From contig JAMDHS010000044.1 in NCBI GenBank assembly GCA_029717555.1, forward strand, positions 1 through 64,000: a stretch of DNA of 64,000 nucleotides, read 5' to 3'. Below the pieces are notes generated by a model. It was not told where the DNA came from and searched no databases. It saw only the letters and a program-made list of their open reading frames with translations. Positions 21,725 to 33,490 of this stretch are shown here, piece by piece. Origin of the DNA: Peribolospora baueri (taxonomy: Eukaryota; Basidiomycota; Peribolosporomycetes; Peribolosporales; Peribolosporaceae). Each line of letters begins with the position of its first letter. Position 1 is the first letter of the stretch. Both the position numbers and the translations under genes were made by a program.

Positions 21725-24700
21725 ATGGCCAGCGCACGCGCTGGAACTTCCGGGTCTTCAGCGTCTCTTGCACCACCATCCGGCCCCTCTCACAACGGAG
21801 CGTCCTCCCCTCCGTCTTCGTCTCACTCCTCGCCCCGCTCTCGACCACGCCCTTTCCCGGACGCCCGTGCAGCAGGCGGACAGCATCGAGGCGGAGGTAT
21901 AGCGCCCCGTCCGCCCGGCCAGCCCCCTACCAACCTCGTCACATATCGCAAGGCGTCCATTAAAGCGCTCATAGACCCAACGCTCCCCGTTCAAGACGTC
22001 ATTCGACAGCTCTGCGCCAATGCTCACCTCAACGTACAAGAGCCGCCGGCACTGTTCTCGCTCAGGGACGAGGTCAACGACGAGCTTATCACGGACGAGA
22101 ACTTGCCGAGGAAGATTGAGCAGGTGGGTTTGCTCTCCTCGCCCGCTTTGTGTCAGAAGAGCATCACGCAGACTCGTCTGATCCCTTCCACTCGCCTGAT
22201 GTTTGGCGGTGCGTGTTCGATAATCGCAGGAAGCCCCTTTCAAGCTCGTTTCCTCGCCCACCATCGAGGCAGTCGAGATGGTGGAGAAGCTCACGTCACG
22301 GGACGAAAAGGCGCTCAAGATGGCGACGTACACCTTGCAAAAGTTCATCAGGGTAAGTCCCGTATCGCATCGTCCCCTTTCGCATAGACTCTTGCATCCT
22401 GTCGTTCGTTCTGATCACTGAGACGTACGATCTCGTCTCACTCGTGCCTTCAGGAACGCGAGTTCGCTGCCGAGTTCATTGCACGCGATGGTGTATCCGC
22501 CTTGGCAACCATCATTCGTTCCTACGTCTCGGGAAACACGCTGGCCTACGCGCTCACCAGCTGTCAGAACCTCATGGAGACAATGGATCACGGGTGGGAG
22601 GTTCTCGACGGAGGCTTCATTGCCAAGGTGATTTGAACAATGGAAGAGCAAAGTCCGCTTCCTTCCCCGTTCAACTTCTCACTCGTCCCTTGGCCTAAAT
22701 TCTCCTTCAGGTCGTCAACATCCTTGTAACCCAAGAACGCATCAACGTCTGCCGACCCGCGACCGCCATCCTCAAAAAGCTCGTCGTCTCCGGTCCTGAG
22801 AACGCCCCTTCTACGCCGACCCAGGTGCTTCCCACCTCTCTCCAAGAGTCTACCGGCGTTCCTGAAGGCCGCGATGCCGTATATCGTTTCGGCTTTGAGA
22901 CGGTATATAGGGAAATCCAGGCTCAGCCTGCATTCCTGAGCACCCTGGTCGGGAGGCTAAACAGCGCGGATACGACGTTGTGTCTCCAAAGGTGAGTGCA
23001 GAACAAGGAAGGGGTCGTACTAGGGAGAGGATGTCCGTGCACCTGCGATTTCACTCTGATCTTTTCGGATTTTCCTTCGCGTTTTTAGTCTCTCTCTTAT
23101 CAACTCGCTCATGCGTCACGTATCCGATAACATGTTCGACCACTTCAGCGCCGAGGTGGAGCGGCTGGGCGTCAGCCGAGCTGTCGCTGTGAGTGTGGTT
23201 CTCGATCGAAGTGGGATCTCGGAGAGCGCTAGTGTCATTACATTGTCCATTTGCTCATCCATTCATATTGTCGGTTTCTTTAACCCCACGTCGGTCGGTG
23301 TTCCGCACTCTAGCGCCTCATGGACTCTCCCCTCCCTCTCGAAGAGCTGACCTCTGTCATTCTAGACTACCAAGCCTGTGTCATCCGCTTCGCCCACAGG
23401 CGCATGACCACGCCAGTTGTTCCTGCCGAGCCACTGCACGCCGCCTCGCTCAACTATATCTGGCTCTCTGCCGCCATTTCCGACGCGCCTGCCCCCGGCC
23501 CCTCCATCAAGGTCACAGCGCCGTCCTCGAATGGCGTAGAAGGTCCAGAGCCACGACGGCGACAACAGCAGCAGCAGCAAGAAGAGGCGGCGGACGCGGG
23601 GGCGAGGATGAGGTGGCGGAGGTTGGGCTTTGGGAGCGAGGCTGTGGGGAGAGAGTTTGGGAGGACAGGAACGTTGGGACTTGAGTGTCTTGAGGGGTTC
23701 GTCAAAACGGACAAGGAGGCTTATGCCAAGGTGAGAGAGGCGAAGACGCGAAGAAATTCCGCTAGGAAGAAAGCGGTCTGACTGCACCACGAGAGACGAA
23801 GCCATCTGTTTGAGCTGCCGACTGACGTTTGTCTCTCTCTCTCCTTGCGCACCGCGCTTCTCCCGTGGTGGTGACCCATAGGTCATCCTCGAACAGGTCA
23901 ACCGGCCAGAAGAACGACGTTGTCCGTTCGCACGGGCTTCCATCGAGGTCGCCGAGATCTTGGCAGATCATTGGGACATCGAGACTGGCTGTGAGTGTAA
24001 CGTTTGCCCGTCTTTCCAGGTGAAATGGAGTGATGCTCAATGCGCGGTGCTCGCGTGCTGTTTCTGCCGTCGCGATCGAACAGACACGACGGCCACCGTC
24101 TTCCTACCCTTCCTTCTCTCCTTCCAGAAAATTCATTACATGGCTCTGCGATTCTTCCTTCGGTAAGACACCTCCCCTTCCCGCAGGCTCGAGATCTTTG
24201 GCTGGCGCCCGCGTGGGTCTGACACGAACAAGTCACCTGACGCGCGCAGCATGTGGAACGAGTCTGGGGCGGCGTCGTCCGACTTCCCTCGCGTGTCTGC
24301 TCTGGTACGGAGTCAGGTCAAGGAGGCTCTGCGGAGCGAGAGCTCCAAGAGCTGGTTCGACGTCGAGAGAGAGTTTTTGGACAGCGAATACCGGGTGAGT
24401 GTGACTCTGAGGACATGGGCACGGTCGCGTCGAACGGATGGGAGGATGTTGCTTCTGACGAGCACATGCGCCCGTCGGGACGATTGCCACTGCCGCCGAT
24501 TTCCCAGACGGTACGGGACCGACAGTTGAAAGAATTGGAGATCGAGGACGACTTTTCGTCCAAGGCTTCTATCCGGTGGGTGTCAGCACGTTTTCCAGCT
24601 CGTTCGAGTGGCCTCGCGCTGAGCCCCTACCTCGCCGGTTCCGTCTATTCCTCGGCGCCTAGAAACCTGCGTGGCCGGCTGTACCGCGAGTCATACGAGT

Positions 24701-25612
24701 TCGTACGACAGCAGCGCATCCAGTGCCTCCTCGAGGGCGCGTGGTTTTTCACCCACGTCAATCCCAAGTACACGCCGGCCCGAAAGCCGAACCTGAGCGT
24801 GGGTACGGCGAGGATGTGGCGATTCTATCGACTGGTGGGTGAAACTCCGAGTCCGCTCTCCGCGGTCGCCTCGACGACGTATGAGAAAAGCCGGTAGCTG
24901 AACTTGTTTGGGTGGACCGACAGTCGCCGAACAAGAAGATTTTGCACTTTTGCGAGTGCCTCGAACGGATTCCGATCCGCGGCGGGCTGGAGGATCTGCC
25001 GGAAAAGAGTGAGTGCTGGGTCGAGCGGGGAAAGGTATGGGGAGAAGGATGGTGGCCTGCTGGATGTTGGGGCTACGTCGCGGTCATCGGAACGAAGTGG
25101 TTCAGCGACGATTGAACTTGGGCTTTCTTCCCTTGCTTTGCAGTCGACCTCTCGCTCGTGACCGACGTAGCCTTGCCTACTAGCCAACTGACCCAGGACG
25201 CCAACGGTCCTTCAGTGTCAGGACCGGCGGGACCAAACCAGCTTTCGTTCTCTTTGCTGTCCGGGCCAGAGGTGTCGCTTGCGGACCTGACGGCTCTGAC
25301 GGCGAGTCAGTTCAGCGAGTGGACAGACGGGCTGAACATGCTTCGCGGGGAGGAGGAAGGCGGGGGCGCTGGGGGCGTGGTGAGCACGAAGGAGACGGCC
25401 GAGTTTATTCAGATCCTCACCGAAATCGGCGTCAAGGTCAAGCTGCTGGATCTCGGAGGTGAAAGGGTGAGTGAAAGATGGTGGTTGAGAAGCGAAGAGG
25501 CAGGCCTGACCACTGTCCCCGTCCCTGTCGGCTCGCACAGATCGAAGTGCCGACGAGCATCCCCACGCCACCGATGCCGCTGTCGACCAACTTTTTCTTT
25601 GCCGAGCTCTGA
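21725..25612 (+). CDS. ELMO/CED-12 family protein (engulfment and motility)
   Basis: Fourteen exons: 21725-22123, 22230-22352, 22454-22627, 22711-22991, 23089-23188, 23314-23730, 23882-23990, 24084-24162, 24250-24394, 24508-24575, 24663-24834, 24924-25008, 25144-25466, 25541-25612; 848 residues. All joins keep phase. In animals ELMO binds DOCK proteins to activate Rac; fungi have DOCK-like partners too. Seen: armadillo-like repeats (KMATYTLQKFIREREFAAEFI, LAYALTSCQNLMETMDHGWE), the ELMO domain at about 360-610 (PLEELTSVILDYQ, RWRRLGFGSEAVGREFGRTG, GLECLEGFV, VNRPEERRCPFARASIEVAE, FQKIHYMALRFFLRMW), and a PH-like C-terminus with a Pro-rich end (IPTPPMPLSTNF) that could meet an SH3 domain. The ATG at 21725 has a good context. 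Confidence 0.85.
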
Positions 25613-26386
25613 AGTTGTAGGGGGAAGAATCCGGTGGTGTCGAGTCTGGTCTTGGCGATTCCACCCCATCCGTCTGTCTCTCTGCGTCCGAGCCATGGCG
25701 TCGCTGGCACGCGTTGTTCGCTGTGCGCTGTTCCGCCCTACCTCGAGGTCTCGGTGTCTTGGTCCACTTCCTTCGTCCTACCTTGGGTTCGTGCGTTGTC
25801 CCGCTTGGATCGCCCTATGGGTGGGCGGCGATACGCAGGTATATAAATATATAAAAGTTTTGCATGGACAATAATATTTTTCCCGTTTTCGGCTGGCTTG
25901 GCATGGCTTTGGCTCGGCTGAATGGGACGGAGGGAGGGCAAGTGGGCGGTCGGACTTTGTCGTTAGCGACTTGCTCGCCGGGAAACAAAACAGGCGTCGA
26001 TGGCGTTCGAATGGAGTGCTATTTTATATGACGTACAGGTCGGTGGGGCCTAGCGTCGTTCTTGGTCCAGGTGCGGGGAAGTGGATGTGGATGTGGTAGC
26101 TAGCACGGCGCGTTGCGGCTTCGCTTGCTTGCTTGTTTGCCGACGGCGAGCGGCAGGGCAGGGTATGCTGGACTAGTGCGTGGACATGTAGGAGGTAGGG
26201 AGCGTGGGAGGGGCTTTTGGGCCTGTGCTCGGTAGGACGGGGTCGAGCCGACTCGATTCGACTCGACCTCGACTTAGGGTTGGTTGGGGAGCTGTCTTAG
26301 CCGGGGTCGAGGTTAGCCAGGTAGGCTCATGTACGAAGACTCTTCCGGGCTCGGCGAGCAGATGAAGTCTGGGCGCGCACACAAGC

Positions 26387-26440
26387 ATGTATGTGTGTGT
26401 GTGTGTGTATGTATGTGTGTATGTATGTATGTATGCATGG
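26387..26440. repeat. (GT)n/(GTAT)n microsatellite
   Basis: Alternating GT changes into GTAT tetramers over about 54 bases. It is a simple-sequence repeat in the long spacer upstream of the C2H2 gene. Confidence 0.9.
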
Positions 26441-26974
26441 ATGTAACATGGGCGGCGGAAGCGGGGCAGAAGAGCAACCAAGGCAGGAGGACCGCGGGAA
26501 AGGGAGAGACGGTGGTGCCTTGGGCGACGGTCGCTGGACGAGGTTAAGGATCAAGTTGGACGTACAGTAGTTCGTTAGGCGGAGGCGGAGAGTTTGGACG
26601 GATGTGGAGGAAATGGAAATGGAAATGGAGGTCCGGTCGGTCGGAAGCAGGCGGTGGTGTGGTTCAGTTATGACATGACGCTCCCTCTGAAGGCTAGGGT
26701 AGGCGAAAGGGAGGACGAGGGGTGGATGGACATGCACGTGATCCGATTGCATTGGCCGGCGGTTAGTCATCAGAGAACTGCCGGCGGCTCGGACATGAGC
26801 GGCGATGGCGGAGAGGGACGAAGGAGGACCTTGGGGTTCGGAGAGATGAGATGCGAGATCGTCCGAGGGCGGGTGCAAATGTGGGTTGCGTGGTGGCGTT
26901 CGGACGGGAGCCAATCAGATTGATGCGGAGCCATCGGCCGCGTTGCGGGAGAACGGATGAGAAGAGCCGGGGAT

Positions 26975-26990
26975 GGGTTAGGGTTAGGGT
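26975..26990. promoter_or_regulatory. Telobox (GGGTTA repeat) in the long spacer
   Basis: GGGTTAGGGTTAGGGT gives about two and a half telomere units, 2.5 kb upstream of the C2H2 gene and 1.4 kb past the ELMO stop. It may be a Tbf1-like site or a trace of repair with telomere sequence. No gene start lies close to it. Confidence 0.5.
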
Positions 26991-27360
26991 GGAATTGGGT
27001 TTCGTGAGACTGTGGTCGGGGAGACGGCGGGGACGAGATGATCGACGCCGTGGCGGACAGAGTAACTGGCTGTCTGTCCGCCTGACTAACGGACGGAGGA
27101 CAAGATAGCATAGCATAACTCGTGGCGCGCCTGCGTCGTTGGCCTCCCCATCGGAGATACGAAAGAATACGTACGTCGGCGGCGGCCTTCGGTTCGGCGG
27201 ATTCGCACACGGCATCGCACACGGCCAACGGCGTCTTCCTTCGCCTCGTCGTCGTTGTCCCTGTCGATGCGGTGAGGCTAGTTACGTACAAGCGACTACG
27301 TACTGCACTGCATCCTCTCTTTCTTGCACCTTCCCGGCCGGCCGTCGCGGTCGCCAAGGC

Positions 27361-27389
27361 GGTCAGGTCAGGTCAGGTCAGGTCAGGTC
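27361..27389. repeat. (GGTCA)n tandem pentamer
   Basis: About six units of GGTCA in a row. The half-site AGGTCA is the binding word of animal nuclear receptors, which fungi lack, so a plain microsatellite is the better reading. Confidence 0.9.
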
Positions 27390-27658
27390 GTCGTCGTCGA
27401 TCAAACTTTCCTCTTCGGGTCGCGGTGAGGCTACAAGGACCTATTTATCCGCGTTTCCAGGGAAGCGAAGGGCGGAGGGGAGGAGATGGAGCGGAGAAAG
27501 AGAGGGGAGAGAGAGAGAAAGAGACAGAAAGAGACGGTAGACGACGCGAACGACGAGCGTGTTCCCGCTTTCGGGGGACGTTTCCGCCCTCGGACTCGCC
27601 TTCTCCGCCTCCGCCTCTCACCTGTCTGACATTTTGCTGATCGACACGGAGGAGACGG

Positions 27659-27736
27659 AGTGAGTGAGTGAGGGAGGGAGGGAGGGAGGGAGTGACTGAC
27701 TGACTGACTGACTGACTGACTGACTGACTGACTGAC
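27659..27736. repeat. Compound tetramer repeat (GAGT)n-(GGGA)n-(TGAC)n
   Basis: Three adjoining tetramer arrays: GAGT/TGAG at 27659-27671, GGGA at 27671-27691 and TGAC at 27692-27736 (about eleven units). The TGAC part is exact throughout. Confidence 0.9.
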
Positions 27737-28115
27737 TCTCTGTCTTGCCTCGCTGACGCCCAGGCGCGCACGCGGGCCGGGCGGGCTCGCTGGTTGGCCA
27801 GTCGGTTAGTCGAGCAGCGGCTAATCAGACGTACGAGGGATGTCCAGCCGCCCTGCGCCCACCGCCGAGTAGGCTGGCTGGCTGGCCCGCTGACGCGATC
27901 GTGGACCGACCGGGCCTTGCTTTTACCGCCCTCTTCCTTCCTTCTTCTCCATCTTCCGTCCGTGTCCGTCCATCGTCGACCGCGAATCCATCCGCCATCC
28001 CCTCGTCCTCGTCCCTGCCTTGGCCCTGCGTACGTGTGCGTGTGCCGCTGTTCGGACGTGGGCGCTAGAAAAGAAGGGCGCCCAAAGGTTCCGCGCACAC
28101 TTTCTTCTTCTTTTG

Positions 28116-28141
28116 CGCCGCCGCCGCCGCCGCCGCCGCCG
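28116..28141. repeat. (GCC)n trinucleotide repeat
   Basis: About eight to nine GCC/CCG units in a non-coding context. In shadow frames it encodes a proline or alanine run, which explains spurious long frames here. Confidence 0.9.
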
Positions 28142-29510
28142 TCACTCTGCAGATTGGGCGGAGGAGAGATGAGAGACATTGGGCGGAGGAAAAAGGAGCC
28201 AGCCATCCTCGCCATTCTCTCTTCTCTCTCCCTCCCTCCGTGTATGGCAAGAAAGAGACACTGGGAACGACGCCCACGAGGGGCGCGTGGGTGTTGGAGA
28301 CAAGACGTCTCAGACGTCTCGGTTCGGCGATTCGAAGCGATCGTCGTCGGATGTGTACGTAGAGCACAGTCAGTGCCAGTACATACATGCGTATACACCT
28401 TCCCTCGTTCTGCCTTGTTCTGCTCTGTTCTGCTCTGCATTGCATTGCTCTGCTCTGTCGAGAGAGATACGAGATACGAACACGAAGACGCATCGAGAAA
28501 GAGAGAGAGGAGGTGAACGCAGCGGCCGCTCTCTTGCTCCTCTTCCTTCCTTTCTTTCTCTGCTGGTGGTGTTTTTAAGCTGACGGATGTCGATGTGTGT
28601 GTGTGTCTATCTTCTGTCTGTGTCTGTGTCTGCCTCGCTGGCGGATGGACTGGCTGCCGACGTTGCTAGCTACTCTAACTCGCTCTCGGCGCAGAGAAGG
28701 GCGGCGCTAGAGCGTATATAGGGCCGAGCTACGCCCACACGTTTAGGCCGTCTTTTTCTTTTCTTTCCTTTCCTTCCTTCCTTCCTTCCTTCTTCCTTCC
28801 AACCCGCCTCTTCCTTCCACCAACCCGCTCTCTCTCTCCGCCTCTTCCGTCTCAACTCTCCGTCTACATCCCCTCGCCTCGCCTTCCCCCCATCTTGGCC
28901 CTGGCCTGCCTGCTGGATCGGATCGCCCGCCGGCTTCGATCCCAAGTCAGCCCACCACACCACACTACACCAACACCAACACCACCACCAACCAACCACC
29001 GACGACTCCGACCGGCTCTCCTCCCTCTTCTCACCCCTTCTGTCCTCCTCTTTCTCCTCGTCCATCGCCGTACGCAGACAGACGCATAGCATAAGCACAA
29101 GCGCAAGAACAAGCCCATACATAAGCACAAGCACATCGCTCGCAGGGGCAGACTCACTCGTGAGTGCTCAAAGCAGACCACAGCGCTTTGACTAGCGAGG
29201 CGCAGAGGATCATCGCCCAGGGGATCGCCCAAGTAGTAGTCTGTCGGTCGGTCGTCGGTCGGTATCGGTCAGTGTAGTGTATAGTGTACATACTCCCAGC
29301 CAGCGCTAGCCTCCTACCTCCTCCATCTCCTTCTCCATCTCCTTCTCCATCTCCATCTCCTTCTCCATCTCTACTCCATCTCCATCTCTATCCCCGCCCT
29401 TCTTCCCATCCACCCCCTTCGCCTTCCTCACGTCGGCCCCTTCTATCCCCCCTCCTCCCACGCTCACCACTCCGCTTCTTTTCCTCCCCCTCATCGCAGG
29501 CGCTGCGCAC

Positions 29511-31253
29511 ATGCCCTCCCTTCCGCCGCTCGCAGAAGCGCTCCACGCGTCGAGCTCCAGCTCGTCTCGCCCGCCCGTCGCTATGGGAGGTTATTACGAC
29601 TCCTCGTCCAATTCCTACGACGTCAACAACGTCGGCCACGCCTTCCTCGACCCCGCCGCCGTCGCTACCCACGATCAGTCCTCCCACCCGCACTCCCACT
29701 CCCACTCCCACTCTCACTCCCACTCCCACCACCACGACCCCACCGCCCATCACTCCACCTTCTCCGGCACCACCCTCCCCTTCTCCGATAACTCGCCCCC
29801 TTTCTTCTCCGCCTCCACCAGCCTAGCCCATCGCGCCTCTATATCCGGGCCCGTCTCCAGCGCCTCCATCGACCCCTCCAATGCCGCCGCACACGCACCC
29901 CCGCAGGCCGGAGAGTTTACCCAGTGGAGCAACGCCCAGGGAATGCCCCGCCCTCACACCGCCGACGGCATGTTCGGTCCCTTTGGCGCCTCCATGCCAC
30001 CCCCTTCCACCACCATCGTCGGCGCCACCATGGGAGCACCCCATCCCGCCGCCGTTGCCGCCCAAGCCGCCCCTCTCATGGCCGCCCGACCCAGCACCAG
30101 CGGATCTTCCTCCGGCGGCAGCGCCCCCAACGGCTCCCCCTACGCCGCCCGTTCTGCCATTTCACGCCCAGGCACCGCCGCCGGCGCCCACTTCCCCGGC
30201 TCCTTCACCTCCCTCGTCCCCGCCGCGCACCCTCCACCCCCGCCAGGAATGGTGCCCATCGCTTACCCGCCCACCGGCATGACCGCCGCCGCTCCCGGCA
30301 AGGTCTTCTCTTTTGTTCCCCTTCCCGGGCCGCAAAACAAGAAGCGGCCTCGGAGGAGGTACGACGAGATCGAGCGCCTCTACCCGTGCAACTGGCCCGG
30401 CTGCACCAAGAGCTACGGCACCCTCAACCACCTCAACGCCCACGTCACCATGCAAAAGCACGGCCCCAAGAGGAGTCCTAGCGGTGAGTGTGCGGACGAA
30501 GGGAAGGGGTGCGATGGAGCCGGTGCGATAACGTACTGCGAGCGATCACGTCATGCATGCATGCGCGGTGGAGGGCAGTATTGGGTGTCGCATACAGACC
30601 ACAGGTGCACCGGACACCTTCCTTCGCTTCCTTTTTTCTCGTCGTCCCCTCCGCTCACCACGTCTTGCGATCTTCCTCCTCCCCCTTTCAACCTCACAGA
30701 ATTCAAAGAAATGCGCAAAGAGTGGAGGCGACGAAAACGCGAAGAGGAGCAGCGGCGTGCCTCCATCGCCGCCTCCCACGCTTCCTCCGATGGTACCAAC
30801 TCCAACGGCATGGAGTTCTCTCGGCCCAGCACCGCTCCCGGTGGCTACCTCGTCCCCGCCGGCTCCATGCTCCAGCCTTCGGCCCATCAACCCATGGTCT
30901 TCGGCTACGCCCCTGCCCCGGGCCAAGTCCAGCCTACGTTCGCCCACCAGCTCCCCGCTTCGGCCGGTGGCGTGTCCATGTACGCCGCTCATGTGCCCCG
31001 ATACTCTTATTCCGCCCCGGGCGCACCGATGTCCGGCTCCAATACCCACGCCGTCGGTCACGCCCAGCCGCACATGAGCGCCTACTCGGCCATCCACACC
31101 GGCGCCGGTGGCGCTCCCTCCGCCGGCTACGCCGCCCCTTCCCCGACCTCGGCGACCGCCGGGCCCGGCGGTCAAACCCTCCTTCCCTCCCTCGATGTCA
31201 ACTCGGCCGGCGGGCAGAGCGCGCACACCAACGGCCACTGGGCTCCCGTTTGA
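29511..31253 (+). CDS. Fungal C2H2 zinc-finger transcription regulator
   Basis: Two exons, 29511-30483 and 30700-31253; 508 residues. The single finger has C-x4-C-x12-H-x5-H spacing (Cys293, Cys298, His311, His317) and the fungal signature SYGTLNHLNAHVTMQKHG. It continues across the intron into EFKEMRKEWRRRKREEEQRR, a basic helix always found beside this finger in filamentous fungi; the intron splits the two in phase 1. Around this core the protein is low complexity: a His-Ser run (about residues 60-75), and Ala-, Pro- and Ser-rich arms on both sides. A nuclear DNA-binding role is expected; targets are unknown. A 3.9-kb repeat-rich upstream region and long pyrimidine leader suggest complex control. 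A downstream ATG at 29583 is an alternative start. Confidence 0.85.
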   Translation: MPSLPPLAEALHASSSSSSRPPVAMGGYYDSSSNSYDVNNVGHAFLDPAAVATHDQSSHPHSHSHSHSHSHSHHHDPTAHHSTFSGTTLPFSDNSPPFFSASTSLAHRASISGPVSSASIDPSNAAAHAPPQAGEFTQWSNAQGMPRPHTADGMFGPFGASMPPPSTTIVGATMGAPHPAAVAAQAAPLMAARPSTSGSSSGGSAPNGSPYAARSAISRPGTAAGAHFPGSFTSLVPAAHPPPPPGMVPIAYPPTGMTAAAPGKVFSFVPLPGPQNKKRPRRRYDEIERLYPCNWPGCTKSYGTLNHLNAHVTMQKHGPKRSPSGECADEGKGCDGAGAITYCERSRHACMRGGGQYWVSHTDHRCTGHLPSLPFFSSSPPLTTSCDLPPPPFNLTEFKEMRKEWRRRKREEEQRRASIAASHASSDGTNSNGMEFSRPSTAPGGYLVPAGSMLQPSAHQPMVFGYAPAPGQVQPTFAHQLPASAGGVSMYAAHVPRYSYSAPGAPMSGSNTHAVGHAQPHMSAYSAIHTGAGGAPSAGYAAPSPTSATAGPGGQTLLPSLDVNSAGGQSAHTNGHWAPV

Positions 31254-33490
31254 GGGCCCCGTCGGTCGCCTTTTTGTCCTCCTTTTTTCCCTCGCTCGCT
31301 CGCCGGCCAGGCGGCTCGAGCTTGAGCGGCGTCTCGTCTTCTTAATTCTCTTTCGTTATTCCTTCCGCGCACCGTCATCCCCTCGGACGATTTCCGGACG
31401 CCGTCGACCTTGGCCTTTCTTGGACCGCGCGCTCGCCAGCCAGCCACACCGGTGCTTGAACCCGTCTCCGTTCGCTTCGCATGTTGGTACCCCTCCGTCT
31501 TCTTCCTTTTCTTCTTTTTCTCGCCAACCATTCCTTTCCTCGGCCCGTTCCTGGACGGCCATGTATCATTGTACTAGTCCCTTTGCGCCCCCCGCCGCCT
31601 CTTTCGGCCCACCCGCCTTCTTCGCTTTTCATTCTCCCTTTTTTTTTTTTAATCATGCAGCCCGGGCGGCCTCTTTCTCTCACCTCACCAGCTGGCTCGA
31701 GCCCTAGGCCGAGCTTGGACCGACCGGTTTGGTACCGATTTCCCCATCCATCCCTCTGTGCGCTCCATTCCATGCTCCTCCCCTATCCTCATTCTCCTCT
31801 CTCTCTGTCTCTCTTTCTCTCTCTGTGTCTCTTTCTTTCTCTCCCTCTCTCTTTCTCTCTCTCTCTCCCTCTCTCTCCCTCTCGCCCTCTATATCTCCCT
31901 CTATCTCTTCGTTTGTTTGCCCGGACGGACCGCATTCCCCCTCCCGTCTTCCGTTCCGTTTCCGTACCTTTCCCTTTCCCTTTCCCTAGTCGCGGTCATG
32001 TTCATGTCCTCCTTTCGTCTCCCGCTTGATCTCGAGTACCCGGACGCTTTCGTCCACCGACCCTTACCGCTTGTGTAGTGCCGCTGTCGTCGTCCTTCGA
32101 AGGCGAGCGAGAGATGGAAGGAAAGGGCTGTCGTTATATTTTCCGTCGTCGACTAGCATAAATGCACCCTAAGTTGATAAGAAGCGCGTCCTCCGTTCGT
32201 TTGTCCCCGACAGTCCGAACTGAGACTGATGCTAAGTTGGACCCCGCCGGCTACTCGCTCGATCGATCTCGCTACTGCATGTGCCCGTCGTCCTGTCTGT
32301 CGTACGTCGAAAGTCGAAGGTAGTGGGTGTTCCTTGCCGCACTTATTATTAGGGATTTCGGTCGACACCCTAGCTAGGGAGCTAGCTAGCTAGTTAGCTA
32401 GTAGTAGCTTGCTAGTCAGCTACGTAGCTCAATAGCGACCGACATCCCTTCCGCCCAGGCAGACATCCACTCCACCGTCCCTCCCATCCTATGGGGTCAA
32501 AGGGCCGTTCAAGTCGCAAGTCGCAAGTCGGGCGAAGTTAAAGTTAGGCGGGTGGAGATTAAAAAAATAAAATAAAAAATAAAAAAAGGAAAACGAAAAC
32601 GAAAACGAAAACGATTTCGAGCGTCATGCGACGGACGGCCAGGATTGCGAAGTGGTTTTTGTGGCTTGCTTTGGTTTTGTTTTGTTTTGTTTGGTTTGGT
32701 TGGATGGATGCGATCTTCCCTCCCTCCCTCCCTCCCTCGCTCTTCTTCTTCTTCTTCTTCTTCGTCGTCGTCGTCGGAGTCCGATATGATATGATCCCCA
32801 ACACGTCCCAGGCGGTGCGTCGCAGACCGACAGGATCGGTTTTGATTTTTGCCTAGGCGCAAGGTTAGCTCGGGAATACTATCAGCGATCAAGAGCGGTG
32901 CTCAATGGGCATACATCCATCCATCCATCGAGACCATGCTATCTATGTATGCGGTGCGGTGTATTATATGGATTCTCATGTCTGTTCCGCTCAAAGACCA
33001 CCGAGGACTGTGTCGTAACGTATGTGCGACTCCTTTCTATAGCGGCAGTTGGCGAATATGCCCAGACCGGACGGGACCCTTCTTTCTCATCATCCATCCC
33101 GCTGTTCGTCCTCTCTCCCACGACCCGATCCGTGCTGACGGATCCCCTCCCCTTCCGCCTGTGCGGGACACAGCGCCCGCCCGTCCTTGTCGATTCGGCC
33201 GGGCTACGTGTAGACGAGGCGAGCGGACGATGTGGCGAGGAAGGCACAAGGTCGGACGCGTCTTCCCGGTGGTCGACAGAGCTGGGAAGCGGCGGGGCGG
33301 AGAAGGACGAGTTCGATTAGGTAGGTGGGTGCGCGGGCAGACCGGCGGCCAGGTGAATATTGGCTCGTGCACGTCGTCGCCCCTCCCGTCCCCGGACAAG
33401 TACGCTGCGTCCGTGGTACGTGTGCCGCGACGTCGATGCTCTCGCCGTATCGCCAAGACGGCTCGCGGTCATCATGTCCCAACTTGCCCA
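31254..33490. other. Intergenic; 3' region of C2H2 gene and simple repeats
   Basis: The left half is CT-rich (CTCTCT runs at about 31796-31900) and probably 3' untranslated sequence. Simple repeats follow: AGCT-rich 32370-32429, GAAAAC units near 32588-32612, GTTTT units near 32672-32700, and CCCT then CTT/CGT runs at 32720-32777. A 333-codon plus-strand frame (32849-33850) overlaps the flavin-reductase gene in antisense and was rejected. Confidence 0.5.

Larger units (their letters stand above)
25613..29510. other. 3.9-kb gene-free region upstream of the C2H2 regulator
   Basis: This is the longest spacer in the window. It is dense in microsatellites (26387-26440, 27361-27389, 27659-27736, 28116-28141, plus CTTCC runs near 28770-28800 and CTCCAT runs near 29315-29390) and holds a telobox at 26975. 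The last 700 bases are pyrimidine-rich and probably form the leader of the C2H2 gene; TCATCGCAG at 29491-29499 could be an acceptor of a leader intron. Long frames on the minus strand (for example 27445-28440) have repeat-driven composition and were rejected. Confidence 0.55.

Noticed and set aside
27445-28440. 331-codon minus-strand frame
   Set aside because: Its length comes from simple repeats (TGAC, GGGA, GCC) that lack stops; the protein is low complexity and has no recognisable domain.
29881-30482. Long frames overlapping the C2H2 gene on both strands
   Set aside because: They are shadows of a GC-rich coding exon; only the frame with the zinc finger has conserved sequence and a sensible intron.
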